64,000 nucleotides of DNA, from positions 1 through 64,000 of the forward strand of contig CALUPO010000007.1 in assembly GCA_944322675.1 (NCBI GenBank), written 5' to 3'. The notes under the pieces were generated by a model. That model ran no database searches and was not told the DNA's origin. It saw nothing but the letters and a program-made list of their open reading frames with translations. Below are positions 51,601 through 61,195 of this stretch, in pieces. Positions within the stretch are counted from its first letter, which is position 1. The number at the start of each line of letters is the position of its first letter. The translations under genes and the position numbers were made by a program. Origin of the DNA: Candidatus Gastranaerophilales bacterium (GTDB lineage Bacteria; Cyanobacteriota; Vampirovibrionia; Gastranaerophilales; Gastranaerophilaceae).

Positions 51601-51764
51601 TTTTTTTATTATACAATAATAGTAAGAATTTAATAAGCCTTAAATAAAGCTTTTAATTGATAAAAACAGGGAGAAGTTGTTATCAAATTAAATAAAAGAA
51701 AGGCATCAAGATTAGTATGAACATTAACAATGACAAACCTTATACTCGGGAAGGAAATAATAAT

Positions 51765-51905
51765 ATGCCTTCTCAGGTTAAAAAATCAAAAGCAAAAATG
51801 AATTTGGCTGAAGTTGATATCGAAATGAAAGCTAAAAATATTTATAAGGATTCAAAAAACTATAATATAAAAACAAAAAATTTAATTGATTTCATTGGCA
51901 GGTAA
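51765..51905 (+). CDS. Small basic ORF with its own terminator
   Basis: 46 codons from the ATG at 51765, preceded by GGAAGG with 9-bp spacing; a longer frame from 51717 has no SD at normal distance. MPSQVKKSKAKMNLAEVDIE then MKAKNIYKDSKNYNIKTKNL is basic and likely helical. The stop lies inside an intrinsic terminator. The dedicated SD and terminator argue for a real small gene after rpoD, function unknown. Confidence 0.45.
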   Translation: MPSQVKKSKAKMNLAEVDIEMKAKNIYKDSKNYNIKTKNLIDFIGR

Positions 51906-51924
51906 GTGTTTTGTCTGCCTTTTT
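51897..51924 (+). terminator. Intrinsic terminator overlapping the small ORF stop
   Basis: GGCAG / CTGCC stem (51897-51901, 51915-51919) followed by five T. Confidence 0.65.
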
Positions 51925-51956
51925 ATATATTTGAAGAAAGAGGGATAAAAATAAAA

Positions 51957-52841
51957 ATGAAAATAGCCGGAATTAATAATAATTCCATAGGTAAAATTTA
52001 TGGAGTGAAAAATATAAATAACATATCTAAAACTACACCTATTATAAACAAATTTTCAAAGGACAAAATTTCATTTGGCATGATTGGTTCGGGTAAAGTT
52101 AACGATATGAATGATTTAATTCATTATGTTGGGAGAGAAAATGCTTTAAATATTTTAAAAGTTTTGCAAAATTGCAGATACTCAAAAGCTAATATTTTAA
52201 CTTCTAAAAAAACAAAAATAAAAAGACAAGATAATCGTGTATTTCTAACCAACTTTGATACACCGGATGAAAATGGAAAATTTAAAGGAAATTGTAATGA
52301 GCTTGTTATAAAAGCCGGAAAAGAAATAAAGAAAAAATGTCCAGATTTAAATATTCGCGGCATGAGCTTTGTAAATCGAGAATATGAAATGTTTCATTGT
52401 GTACTAGCTATAACAAGAAAAAATTCAAGTGAAGATTTTGCTGTAAAAAATGAAAAACTTGATTTTTATAATGATATTTTAGTTATAGATCCTTCATTTC
52501 GTTCATACAAAATGGAACATTTCTTGCCGCTTATTTCAAAAATTTATGATATTGAAGAAGAAGAAATGAAATGCAAAAATAAAAAGGGTGTTGTCGAACT
52601 TGAAGTCAATAGGCCTATAGTTATTGGAAATTATGCAGATATTGCCACTGACCTTCATCTTCCTTATTTAAGTCAAGAATTTGGAACAGAAGTGAAGCAG
52701 CCTCTTATTGCAGTATATTATAATGGTTCAAAAGTTAAAGCGACCATGGTTGCTCCTGAACAGAATAAAAAACAACAAATTTTATCTTATGCAACTAAAA
52801 TATTAGAACCGCACATTAATAAATTTATGCAAAGTCTATAA
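51957..52841 (+). CDS. Hypothetical protein with Cys-His-Asp triad (papain/deamidase-like)
   Basis: 294 residues from the ATG at 51957. A longer frame from 51906 runs back into the terminator. Three blocks are spaced like a transglutaminase/papain-like or protein-glutaminase toxin core: GNCNELVIKAGKEI (Cys113), EMFHCVLAITRK (His147) and NDILVIDPSFRSY (Asp178). The DPS after a beta strand is characteristic of such folds. There is no signal peptide. The N-terminal 40 residues are Asn/Lys-rich and end DKISFG, which could be a secretion or targeting segment. Enzymatic role and substrate are inference only. The downstream PHP gene is on the same strand 26 bp later. Confidence 0.55.
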   Translation: MKIAGINNNSIGKIYGVKNINNISKTTPIINKFSKDKISFGMIGSGKVNDMNDLIHYVGRENALNILKVLQNCRYSKANILTSKKTKIKRQDNRVFLTNFDTPDENGKFKGNCNELVIKAGKEIKKKCPDLNIRGMSFVNREYEMFHCVLAITRKNSSEDFAVKNEKLDFYNDILVIDPSFRSYKMEHFLPLISKIYDIEEEEMKCKNKKGVVELEVNRPIVIGNYADIATDLHLPYLSQEFGTEVKQPLIAVYYNGSKVKATMVAPEQNKKQQILSYATKILEPHINKFMQSL

Positions 52842-52867
52842 TTTTATTTTTGTTATAAAATAATTTT

Positions 52868-53509
52868 ATGGAAAATTTTAAAGAATATTTAAATAATCTT
52901 AACGAAAATGATTATTTAACAAAAGTTAATTTGCATATTCATACTTTATGCTCAGATGGCAAAATGACTCCTCTTGAAGTGGTAAATTATGCCAAAGAAC
53001 ATAATTTTGAAACTATTTCAATATGCGATCATAATACTCTTGAAGCATACTTAGATGAAAATGTAAAAAATTATAAAAATATTATAACAGGTATAGAATT
53101 TGACTCCTGGCATAAGGGGGTTTTAATACATATTTTAGGCTATAATATTGATATTAATAATAAAAAAATATTATCATTATGTGCAAAAACAAAAAAAGAA
53201 ACTAAGTGGGATATAATACGACTTTTTAAAGCAATAAAAAGGAAACCTCAACATATTATTGATGCCATTCATGATGCAGGCGGAATTGCTGTTTTGGCAC
53301 ATGGAGCATGCTGTTGGGCAATTAATATGAATAGTTTTGTTAAATCACTTATTGATATAGGTCTTGATGGACTTGAGGTTTATTATCCATACCGGCGTCA
53401 TCGTGGAATTATTAAATTTCATAAAGCAGATTATATTAAAATATTATGCGAAAAATATAATCTTATTAAAACCGGAGGCACTGATGCACACAAATATAGT
53501 CTATTTTGA
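52868..53509 (+). CDS. PHP-domain phosphoesterase
   Basis: 213 residues. Metal-binding motifs of the PHP superfamily are present: NLHIHTLCSDGKMTP (HxH...D), ISICDHNTLEA, GIEF, VLAHGA and GGTDAHKYS at the C terminus. It would hydrolyse a phosphate ester with a trinuclear metal site. The closest functional class is the YciV/RNase AM-like or histidinol-phosphatase-like group, but it is shorter than RNase AM. It ends 8 bp before the convergent motB. Confidence 0.85.
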   Translation: MENFKEYLNNLNENDYLTKVNLHIHTLCSDGKMTPLEVVNYAKEHNFETISICDHNTLEAYLDENVKNYKNIITGIEFDSWHKGVLIHILGYNIDINNKKILSLCAKTKKETKWDIIRLFKAIKRKPQHIIDAIHDAGGIAVLAHGACCWAINMNSFVKSLIDIGLDGLEVYYPYRRHRGIIKFHKADYIKILCEKYNLIKTGGTDAHKYSLF

Positions 53510-53516
53510 TAATTTA

Positions 53517-54536
53517 TTATGGTAGTAATTCGTTTTTATCCTTATTTTCAAGCCTTATAGTTTCTATTTCATACAATTTTGTATCGATAATATTTATATT
53601 TGGTTTATTAAAATCATTTATTTTCTGTTTTTCGTATTTTATTTGATTATTTAAGTCAGGTTTTGTATTAAGTATTTTATTTATAGCTTCAAGTTGCTGA
53701 TCTCTTAATGCTTTTTGAGATTGTTTAGACATTTTTAAAATAGAATTTTGTATATTGGCACTATTTTGTGTTTTATTTATATTTTTTAAAACAATAATTT
53801 CAATTCTACGATTTAAAGCTTTATTTTTTAACGTATCATTTTTTGCAACCGGTCTTGTATCTGCAAAACCTATAGCTTGAAATAAATCAGGTGTAAATTT
53901 AAACTTATCAATCATATATCGAACAATTGCACATGCCCTTGATGAGGATAGTTCCCAATTTGAAGGATACATATTACTATTTACAAAAGGTGTTGAATCT
54001 GTGTGACCTTCAACATTTATTAAATGTAACATAAACTTCTTACCAATCAATGCAGAAATATAATCAAGTTTTTTTCGAGCTTCCATTGATAACGATGCAC
54101 TTCCAGGTGCAAATAATATATTAGCGTCATTTAAAGTGATAACAAGCCCACGATTATCAATTTTTGTTGTAACGCCTTCTAATTCGTTATCTTTAAGTTT
54201 GTTAATTTGTTCTTGAATTTGCTCAAATGACTCTTCTTCATATTTTGGGCTTATATATTCCATAAAAAGAGAATCAATTAATGCATCATTTGCACCGCTT
54301 GAGTCTATTACATTTTTTCCGCTATTCTTTAAAATTGAATTATCACCCTGCAAAAACGAAATAGACTGAAATGCCCTTTTTATCGACTCTTGAACTTTTG
54401 TAAATTCATTAACATTTGTTTGTGCAAGTGCATATAGCACAACAAATGTTGCAAAAAGTAAAGTCATAAAATCTGCATATGACACAAGCCAGCGTTCAAG
54501 ATTTTCGTGTTCTTCATGTTTTTTCTTCTTTGCCAT
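53517..54536 (-). CDS. motB: Flagellar motor stator protein MotB
   Basis: 339 residues. An N-terminal cytoplasmic KKKKHEEHENLERW is followed by the single span LVSYADFMTLLFATFVVLYA with the proton-carrying Asp in SYADFMTLL. The plug region follows, then the OmpA-like peptidoglycan-binding domain (MLHLINVEGHTDSTPFVN, NWELSSSRACAIVRYM, IGFADTRPVAKNDTLKNKAL then NRRIEIIV). An unusual charged tail of about 80 residues rich in Asn, Lys and Gln follows. It pairs with MotA encoded 5 bp upstream. Confidence 0.94.
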   Translation of the reverse strand: MAKKKKHEEHENLERWLVSYADFMTLLFATFVVLYALAQTNVNEFTKVQESIKRAFQSISFLQGDNSILKNSGKNVIDSSGANDALIDSLFMEYISPKYEEESFEQIQEQINKLKDNELEGVTTKIDNRGLVITLNDANILFAPGSASLSMEARKKLDYISALIGKKFMLHLINVEGHTDSTPFVNSNMYPSNWELSSSRACAIVRYMIDKFKFTPDLFQAIGFADTRPVAKNDTLKNKALNRRIEIIVLKNINKTQNSANIQNSILKMSKQSQKALRDQQLEAINKILNTKPDLNNQIKYEKQKINDFNKPNINIIDTKLYEIETIRLENKDKNELLP

Positions 54537-54541
54537 ATTAT

Positions 54542-55318
54542 TTATGCTTTATTCTCACTACTTTCTTTTAAATGACTATCTAAAACAAAAGCATTAAGTT
54601 TACGTTCTATTAATGCAGGCGATTCCCCTGCTTGAATTGACAAAATACCCTCAATTATAAGTTCTTTAAGAACAAAAACTTTTTGATATTTAAATTTTAA
54701 ACGTGTTGAAAAAGGAATAAAGATTAAATTGGCACTTCCAACCCCATACACCGTCGCAACAAATGCAACGGCAATACCGGCACCAAGTTTTGAAGGGTCG
54801 GATAAATTCTGCATAACTTGAATCAATCCTAAAACAGCCCCTATAATACCTATTGTAGGAGCAAAACCTCCTGCTGATTCCCAAACTTTAGCTGCACTAT
54901 TCACTTTTGCTTCAAGCTGTGTTAACTGGTTTTCAAGCATTGTTTGAACAAGCGTAGGGTCAGTTCCATCCGCAATAAGTTCAAGCCCAAAACGTAAAAG
55001 ACTATCATTGGCATTCTTTGCATCTTTTTCAAGAGAAATAACTCCTTCTTTTCTCGCCTTTTGAGCATATTGAATAATTTCATCAATACTTTCTTCAAAA
55101 TTAACTTTAGGTCCAAAAAAAACATCGCCCAGCATAATCATTGCATCTTTTAATACAGGTGTCGAAAAACTTAATATAACAGCTCCCGCTGTACCCCCAA
55201 AAACTATAAACGCTGCAGTTATCTGTATCAACTGACCAATATTACCACCTTCAAGTGCCTGACCAATTAAAATACATACTATACCAAAAAATACTCCTAT
55301 TAATGCACCTAAATCCAT
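54542..55318 (-). CDS. motA: Flagellar motor stator protein MotA
   Basis: 258 residues, four membrane spans. MDLGALIGVFFGIVCILIGQ starts helix 1. A cytoplasmic loop includes ARKEGVISLEKDAKNANDSL. GGFAPTIGIIGAVLGLIQVM then QNLSDPSKLGAGIAVAFVAT is the conserved MotA/PomA helix 3-4 region. MotA5-MotB2 complexes drive rotation by ion flow. The motA-motB pair is transcribed together. Confidence 0.94.
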   Translation of the reverse strand: MDLGALIGVFFGIVCILIGQALEGGNIGQLIQITAAFIVFGGTAGAVILSFSTPVLKDAMIMLGDVFFGPKVNFEESIDEIIQYAQKARKEGVISLEKDAKNANDSLLRFGLELIADGTDPTLVQTMLENQLTQLEAKVNSAAKVWESAGGFAPTIGIIGAVLGLIQVMQNLSDPSKLGAGIAVAFVATVYGVGSANLIFIPFSTRLKFKYQKVFVLKELIIEGILSIQAGESPALIERKLNAFVLDSHLKESSENKA

Positions 55319-55414
55319 ATTCTAAAAATTTCTTTTTATATTCTTTTCCTATTATTTTCCAACTTATATTTAAACATAAATTATATAGTTTTTTAATCCA
55401 TTAAAAAATTGAAA

Positions 55415-55882
55415 TTAATATTTATAATTTTTAACAGCTCTTTGTATATCCCGATTTTGAGATCTTTTGGCAAGTTGTTCACGTTTATCATATAATTTCT
55501 TCCCCCGTGCAAGTCCTAATTCAACTTTTGCAAATCCATTTTTTAAAAAAATACACAAAGGAATAAGTGTCAGATTGTCCTTTTTTATTTTTCCTGCAAT
55601 TTTTAATATTTCACGTTTTGTTAATAAAAGCTTTCTATCACGATTTTCAGGATGATTATATCTGTTACCTTGCAAATAATGACTTATATGTGCATTAAAA
55701 AGCCAAACCTCATTATTGCCATCAACTTTTGCATAGCTATCTTTCAAGTTTATTGCATTTTTACGAATTGATTTTATTTCAGTTCCAAATAAGACAATTC
55801 CAGCTGTATAAGTTTCTAAAATATTATACTCATGATAAGCCAACTTATTTTTTACTATTAACTTTTGACTCTTTTTATCCAT
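55415..55882 (-). CDS. smpB: SsrA-binding protein SmpB
   Basis: 155 residues. NKLAYHEYNILETYTAGIVL then FGTEIKSIRKNAINLKDSYA, NAHISHYLQGNRYNHPENRD and LCIFLKNGFAKVELGLARGK then KLYDKREQLAKRSQNRDIQR cover the OB-fold and C-terminal tail that enters the decoding centre. It works with tmRNA in ribosome rescue. ssrA is not in this window. Confidence 0.95.
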   Translation of the reverse strand: MDKKSQKLIVKNKLAYHEYNILETYTAGIVLFGTEIKSIRKNAINLKDSYAKVDGNNEVWLFNAHISHYLQGNRYNHPENRDRKLLLTKREILKIAGKIKKDNLTLIPLCIFLKNGFAKVELGLARGKKLYDKREQLAKRSQNRDIQRAVKNYKY

Positions 55883-55903
55883 TTAAATATACTAAATGCT
55901 TTT

Positions 55904-57265
55904 TTACTTATTGTCAATTAAAAAATATTTATGCAAAGCCCAAGATATTTTATCAAGATCACTTTTATTTAAACCCGGATAAACCCCCACCCAAAAAGTA
56001 TTATTCATTATAAAATCAGTATTTGGAAGAAGTTTATAATGCGATTCATTCAAGTCTTTCGACACAATAACAGGAGATTTGCCAATTCTAAGCTTAATTT
56101 CATCTTCAACATACATCATCTGACGAAGTACATTGCCGGCAAAAAGCTGACGTGTTCCTATGCCTTCTTTTTCAAGGTATTTAACAAGTTCCTGTTTTGA
56201 ATATTTTAAACTTTCCTTAACTGATAATAAAAATCCAAACCACGAAGAATGTGCATTTAAAGAAACCTTGGGCAAAATTAAATATTCACTTAAATCCTCA
56301 AGTTTTTGAAGAAGATAATTTGCATTTTCTTCCCTTATTTTAAGAAATTCTGGAAGTTTTTTTAATTGGGATAAACCAATAGCTGCTTGAAAATCCGTAA
56401 TTTTAAGATTATATCCCAAATGAGAATAAGTATATTTATGATCATAACCAAAAGGTAAATTTCCAAGCTGCATATTAAATCTATTTTTACAAGTGTTATC
56501 AACACCGGGCTTACACCAACAATCCCGCCCCCAATCACGATAAGACATAATGATACGATATAGTTGAGAATTATTTGTTATTAATGCTCCACCTTCACCC
56601 ATTGTGATGTGATGTGCAGGATAAAAACTAAATGTTGAAATATCTCCAAAAGTACCTGTTTTTTGACCTTTATAAGTTGCTCCTAAGGCATCACAGTTGT
56701 CTTCAATCAACCATAAATTATGTTTTTTTGTTATTTCTTTTATTTTATCAAGTTCAAATGGATTCCCCAAAGTGTGTGCCACAATAATTGCTTTTGTTTT
56801 ATCACTTATTGCTTCTTCAATTTTATTCGTATTTATATTATAAGTTTCAAGTTCTACATCTACAAACACCGGAATAAGTCCATTTTGAATTATAGGATTT
56901 ATTGTTGTTGGAAAACCTGCGGCCACTGTTATAACTTCATCACCTTTTTTTAGTCTTCTATCACCTAATTTATATGAAGTTAAGCTTGAAATGGCAAGCA
57001 AATTTGCACTTGAACCGGAATTTGTTGTCAAAGCATATTTTACTTCCATATATTTTGCAAATTCCTTTTCAAATTCATCATTAAATCGACCACTTGTTAA
57101 CCACATATCAAGTGATGCTTCAATTAGATTTATTAAATCATCTTCTTTCAAAACTTTACCACTTGCAGGAATATACGTTTTTTGTTTTGTTTTATTATTA
57201 TTTTCTATTTCTTTAAAATATTCGCAGGCACTTTCAATCACTTTCTTGCGTAAAGTTTGTTCCAT
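55904..57265 (-). CDS. rfbH: CDP-4-dehydro-6-deoxyglucose 3-dehydrase (RfbH/DdhC type)
   Basis: A 453-residue DegT/DnrJ/EryC1 aminotransferase-fold enzyme. It has ALTTNSGSSANLLAISSLTS, AAGFPTTINPIIQNGLIPVF, EDNCDALGATYKGQKTGTFG and TFSFYPAHHITMGEGGALIT. The last has His (HH) where aminotransferases carry the PLP-binding Lys, the hallmark of E1 dehydrases. CWCKPGVDNTCKNRFNMQLG is typical of RfbH. It removes the C3 hydroxyl on the way to CDP-3,6-dideoxyhexoses. Its start overlaps the end of rfbG by 28 bp. Confidence 0.94.
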   Translation of the reverse strand: MEQTLRKKVIESACEYFKEIENNNKTKQKTYIPASGKVLKEDDLINLIEASLDMWLTSGRFNDEFEKEFAKYMEVKYALTTNSGSSANLLAISSLTSYKLGDRRLKKGDEVITVAAGFPTTINPIIQNGLIPVFVDVELETYNINTNKIEEAISDKTKAIIVAHTLGNPFELDKIKEITKKHNLWLIEDNCDALGATYKGQKTGTFGDISTFSFYPAHHITMGEGGALITNNSQLYRIIMSYRDWGRDCWCKPGVDNTCKNRFNMQLGNLPFGYDHKYTYSHLGYNLKITDFQAAIGLSQLKKLPEFLKIREENANYLLQKLEDLSEYLILPKVSLNAHSSWFGFLLSVKESLKYSKQELVKYLEKEGIGTRQLFAGNVLRQMMYVEDEIKLRIGKSPVIVSKDLNESHYKLLPNTDFIMNNTFWVGVYPGLNKSDLDKISWALHKYFLIDNK

Positions 57266-58317
57266 ATTATTTTTTCCTCATAACTTTTTATTTGTTTTAA
57301 TGTAAAATCAAACATATCAATGTCTTTTTTATAAAAATGTTTATACCAGTCAATTGTAATTTTAATTGCTTCATTCACATCATATAATGGTGACCAGTTA
57401 AGATCTTTTTTTGCTTTATCTATATTTAACATAAGCAAAGTTGCTTCATGAAGATCATCTTTTTTATTATAGATAACACGACCTTTTTCATAGTATTTAA
57501 CAACCCTATCAACAACATCTCTAACATTTAAAACTGATCCTTTATCCGGGCCAAAATTATAACCCTGTGCATACTTTTCCTTTTCATTATAAAGCATCAT
57601 ACCCAGAAGCAAATAACCCGACAAAGGCTCAAGAACATGCTGCCAAGGTCTTATTGCATCGGGGCTTCTTATTTCAATTGGTTTATTATCATTAATAAAT
57701 CGAATACAATCCGGTATAAGACGTTCATACGCCCAATCACCACCGCCAATAACATTGCCTGCTCTAGCCGTTGCCATATAATAGCCATTTTTTAAAAATG
57801 ACCGGCGATAAGATGATGACATAATTTCCACACATCCTTTTGACGAAGAATACATATCATATCCGCCCATTGGTTCATCTTCTTTATAACCTTCATTTTT
57901 TTCTTTATTTTCATAACATTTATCAGTTGTTACATTTACAAATGAAACCACACTTTCAATCTTGCGTGCCGCTTCAAGCACATTTAAAGTTCCAATTACA
58001 TTTGTTTCATAGGTCAATTTAGGCTTGGAATATGACAATCTGACAAGCGGCTGTGCTGCAAGGTGAAAAACAATTTGGGGTTTAAAATCATTAAATGTTC
58101 TATTTAATTTTTCTTCATCACAGATATTGCCATATATAGTGTTTATATGTTTTTCAAGTTCAAGTGCTTTAAACATAGAAGGATTTGTATCAGGTGCTAA
58201 AGAATAACCTAAAACCTTAGCTCCAAGTGAATATAACCACATTGAAAGCCAGCTTCCTTTAAAACCTGTAGACCCGGTTATTAATACTTTCTTCCCCCGA
58301 TAAAATTCATTTAACAT
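57238..58317 (-). CDS. rfbG: CDP-glucose 4,6-dehydratase (RfbG)
   Basis: A 359-residue extended SDR. NAD-binding VLITGSTGFKGSWLSMWLYS, FHLAAQPLVRLSYSKPKLTY then ETNVIGTLNVLEAAR, catalytic YSSSKG (YxxxK), and RAGNVIGGGDWAYERLIPDC then IRFI are characteristic of RfbG. It converts CDP-glucose made by RfbF to CDP-4-keto-6-deoxyglucose, the substrate of RfbH. Confidence 0.95.
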   Translation of the reverse strand: MLNEFYRGKKVLITGSTGFKGSWLSMWLYSLGAKVLGYSLAPDTNPSMFKALELEKHINTIYGNICDEEKLNRTFNDFKPQIVFHLAAQPLVRLSYSKPKLTYETNVIGTLNVLEAARKIESVVSFVNVTTDKCYENKEKNEGYKEDEPMGGYDMYSSSKGCVEIMSSSYRRSFLKNGYYMATARAGNVIGGGDWAYERLIPDCIRFINDNKPIEIRSPDAIRPWQHVLEPLSGYLLLGMMLYNEKEKYAQGYNFGPDKGSVLNVRDVVDRVVKYYEKGRVIYNKKDDLHEATLLMLNIDKAKKDLNWSPLYDVNEAIKITIDWYKHFYKKDIDMFDFTLKQIKSYEEKIIWNKLYARK

Positions 58318-58398
58318 AAAATAACAATATCTCCTACAAGTATTATTATAAATATTATATAATAAAAAGATAAAATATTATTATTGATACTTATTTTA

Positions 58399-61113
58399 TT
58401 ACCTTTTATGAAAAAGTGTATTTAGTCTTTTTAATTTTTCATTATATATTTCATTATCTTCAAGTGTTTTATTTATATAATTTAATTCCATATCATAAAC
58501 AAAGTAATTTTTATTCTCCAATTTATTTATATAATAATCTAAATATACATTATTTAGTCCATATAAATTTTCACTATAAATATCTTTATTTTTAAAATAA
58601 TTATTTATTGCATTAAAATCATATACATTTATATTATTTCTACCATTTTGTATCTTTTTTATACAATATTCAAGAAGTGTATTATTAAATTCATTTAATT
58701 GTTCATTTAATTCTTTTTCATCTTCTTCATATTCAAATATTGTATTAAGGGATATTACATCATTTAAATCAATGTCATTTATTTTATCTTCTTTTAATTT
58801 TTTAGTAAAATAAATTAAAGATGCTTTATTAAAAACGCTCATATCTTGACTATATTTTTCATCATATTTAAATTTTACATTAAATTGTATCATATCATTT
58901 AATTTAAAGTTACTTAGACTTTCACTATCTTTTTCTATATTCTTTATACATAAATTTAAAAATGCTTTATTATAAATATATAATTTTTCATTAAAAGCTT
59001 TATTACCTTCAAATTTATCATTTATTTTATAAAAATTATCAAAACTTACATCATTTTCATTTTTTATAAGCTTATTTATATTATTATCCCAATAGGCATT
59101 ATTAAGTTCATTTAGTAATTCATTATATAATTTATCATTTTTAAATATTGAATTAATTTCATTTAAAATAGCAAAATCAATATTATCTGTTTTATTATCT
59201 TCTTTTTTTAATTTCTTTATACAAGAATTTATAAATGCTTTATTATAAACAAATAATTTTTCATTATAACCTTCATTATCTTTATATATTTCATTAAAAT
59301 CTTTAAGAAATTCTATTTTGTCTTTATCTATATTACTACAGGTATCAAGTTTTTTTATATTATAATGTATAAAAGCATCATTAAATTTATTTAACTGTTG
59401 AATGTATAATTTATTATTTTTAAATATTTTATTCAAATTTTCTATATCTTCTATGTTAATAACCTTGTTTAAATTTTCACAATCTTCAAGTTCAAATTGG
59501 GCTATAAATCGAGTTAAAACTGAATTATTAAGTTCATATAACTGCTGATTATATAATTTATTATTTTTAAATGTTTTATTTAAATTTTCTAAATTTTTCG
59601 TATTGATAACTTTAAAAGGTATTTTATTATCAAATTTTTCTATATCTTGTATTAATCTTTTAAAATATTTTTCGTTAAATTCAATTAAATCATTATCATT
59701 TTTTAAATCTAGTTTTTTTAAAGGTATATTATTAATATTTATAAAATCTTCAATGTTTACTTCTTCATTAAATCTATTTTTAAATAAATTAATAGTATTA
59801 TTCATTTGTTTTTTAATATTTTCTATATTTTTCCCAAACTCATCATTCAAATTTGATGTTAAATTACATAGTCGTATTATTTTTTCAAATTTTTCAACAT
59901 TTTTAAACGTGACATCATCATTAGTTTGATCCTGCATTTGAGATATTTTACCGTTATCATCAAGATTAAGCCCTATATTTTGATAATTATCTATCAATGA
60001 TGTTTTTGAAGAAGGTTTAAAAATAAAAAAATCGCCATATTCTAAATAATAAGGAGCCTCATCTTGATATACACACCAGGTTTCACAACTATGCGTTTGT
60101 ATAAATTGATATCTTTCTTTGTAAAAATTTTCATCTGAATATGTTTTTGGAATTATCATTACTTGATATTCTTTACCATCTTCATCTTTTCTTTTAAAAT
60201 TCGTAATACCCCAATTATACATATTATTATCTTGATATTGTACAACAGCTTCTTTATAGGCATTTACCGGATTAATTTTCGAATTTTTAAAAGCGATATT
60301 ATAAAAATTTTCTAAAATTTCTTTATTTAAATCTACACTATAATAAGAATAATGCTTAGTTTTTAAGCCTTGCTCATAAAGTTTAACCAATTTTTTTCTT
60401 AAATATTCTTTATTTTTTATTAAAATTTTATTTACATCACTTTTAACTTCTTTATTTTCAATTGAGCTTATAACCTTATCATAATATTCCATTTGTGTTT
60501 TTGTTGAGCCAACATCCATGCAATTAGGGTCACTTATTAAACTTATATCTTCTTTCCAATTGGACTTTAAAATATAATCTGAAAAATTAAATACATCTTC
60601 TTCTTTTTTTTTATTTAATTTTACCTTATTTGGCTCATATATTGAGATAAGCTGCTTAATAACTTCATTTTTAACATTTTTTTTGCATCCCAATTTGTTT
60701 ATAAATTTTTTAAGCATTTCCCAATTTGCATAAGACTTATCAGGAATATTATTAATAATTGAATTAAAAATCTGTTTATTATTTTTTAAATTTTTTAAAC
60801 ACTCCCTAACAACTGCTTTTGCTTTATCTATTTGTTCCTGTGTTGCCATTTGTTGTTTTTTATCCAAATTTTTTTGATCTTTATATTTTGGTATTTGTAA
60901 ATGTACTTTGTCTTTAGTATGTTCTACATTATAATCATGTGGATTAACTTTATAAAATACAGAAGAAAAAGTTATTTTATTCTCCACATCAAACTTATCT
61001 TTAATTAAAAGTGGACGCGGCTTGTCCTTAATCAAAAGTGGCATTCGTTCAAATTGTATAATTTTAAATCCTGCATTTTTATTTATTCCACATTTTACAT
61101 TATTTACATTCAT
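58399..61113 (-). CDS. Large repeat protein with unrecognised TWC domain
   Basis: 904 residues, no signal peptide. Residues 23-40 duplicate PLLIKDK. Residues about 240-410 form a globular segment shared with the 62121-63728 protein: GLKTKHYSYYSVDLNKEIL, NNMYNWGITNFKRKDEDGKE, IIPKTYSDENFYKERYQFIQ then THSCETWCVYQDEAPYYLEY and GDFFIFKP. The C-terminal 370 residues are about nine helical repeats of 45-50 residues with the pattern LN.IFKNNKLYNQQL..LN...L...I..L. It interrupts the rfbF-rfbG order. I do not recognise the family. Helical solenoid plus compact domain suggests a binding or effector-like protein. Confidence 0.6.
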   Translation of the reverse strand: MNVNNVKCGINKNAGFKIIQFERMPLLIKDKPRPLLIKDKFDVENKITFSSVFYKVNPHDYNVEHTKDKVHLQIPKYKDQKNLDKKQQMATQEQIDKAKAVVRECLKNLKNNKQIFNSIINNIPDKSYANWEMLKKFINKLGCKKNVKNEVIKQLISIYEPNKVKLNKKKEEDVFNFSDYILKSNWKEDISLISDPNCMDVGSTKTQMEYYDKVISSIENKEVKSDVNKILIKNKEYLRKKLVKLYEQGLKTKHYSYYSVDLNKEILENFYNIAFKNSKINPVNAYKEAVVQYQDNNMYNWGITNFKRKDEDGKEYQVMIIPKTYSDENFYKERYQFIQTHSCETWCVYQDEAPYYLEYGDFFIFKPSSKTSLIDNYQNIGLNLDDNGKISQMQDQTNDDVTFKNVEKFEKIIRLCNLTSNLNDEFGKNIENIKKQMNNTINLFKNRFNEEVNIEDFININNIPLKKLDLKNDNDLIEFNEKYFKRLIQDIEKFDNKIPFKVINTKNLENLNKTFKNNKLYNQQLYELNNSVLTRFIAQFELEDCENLNKVINIEDIENLNKIFKNNKLYIQQLNKFNDAFIHYNIKKLDTCSNIDKDKIEFLKDFNEIYKDNEGYNEKLFVYNKAFINSCIKKLKKEDNKTDNIDFAILNEINSIFKNDKLYNELLNELNNAYWDNNINKLIKNENDVSFDNFYKINDKFEGNKAFNEKLYIYNKAFLNLCIKNIEKDSESLSNFKLNDMIQFNVKFKYDEKYSQDMSVFNKASLIYFTKKLKEDKINDIDLNDVISLNTIFEYEEDEKELNEQLNEFNNTLLEYCIKKIQNGRNNINVYDFNAINNYFKNKDIYSENLYGLNNVYLDYYINKLENKNYFVYDMELNYINKTLEDNEIYNEKLKRLNTLFHKR

Positions 61114-61195
61114 TCTTAATATCCCTGATTATTTTATTTTATAATGTTAGCAACAATAAAATAATAAAATAAAAAATCAAAAAAGTTTTTTATTC

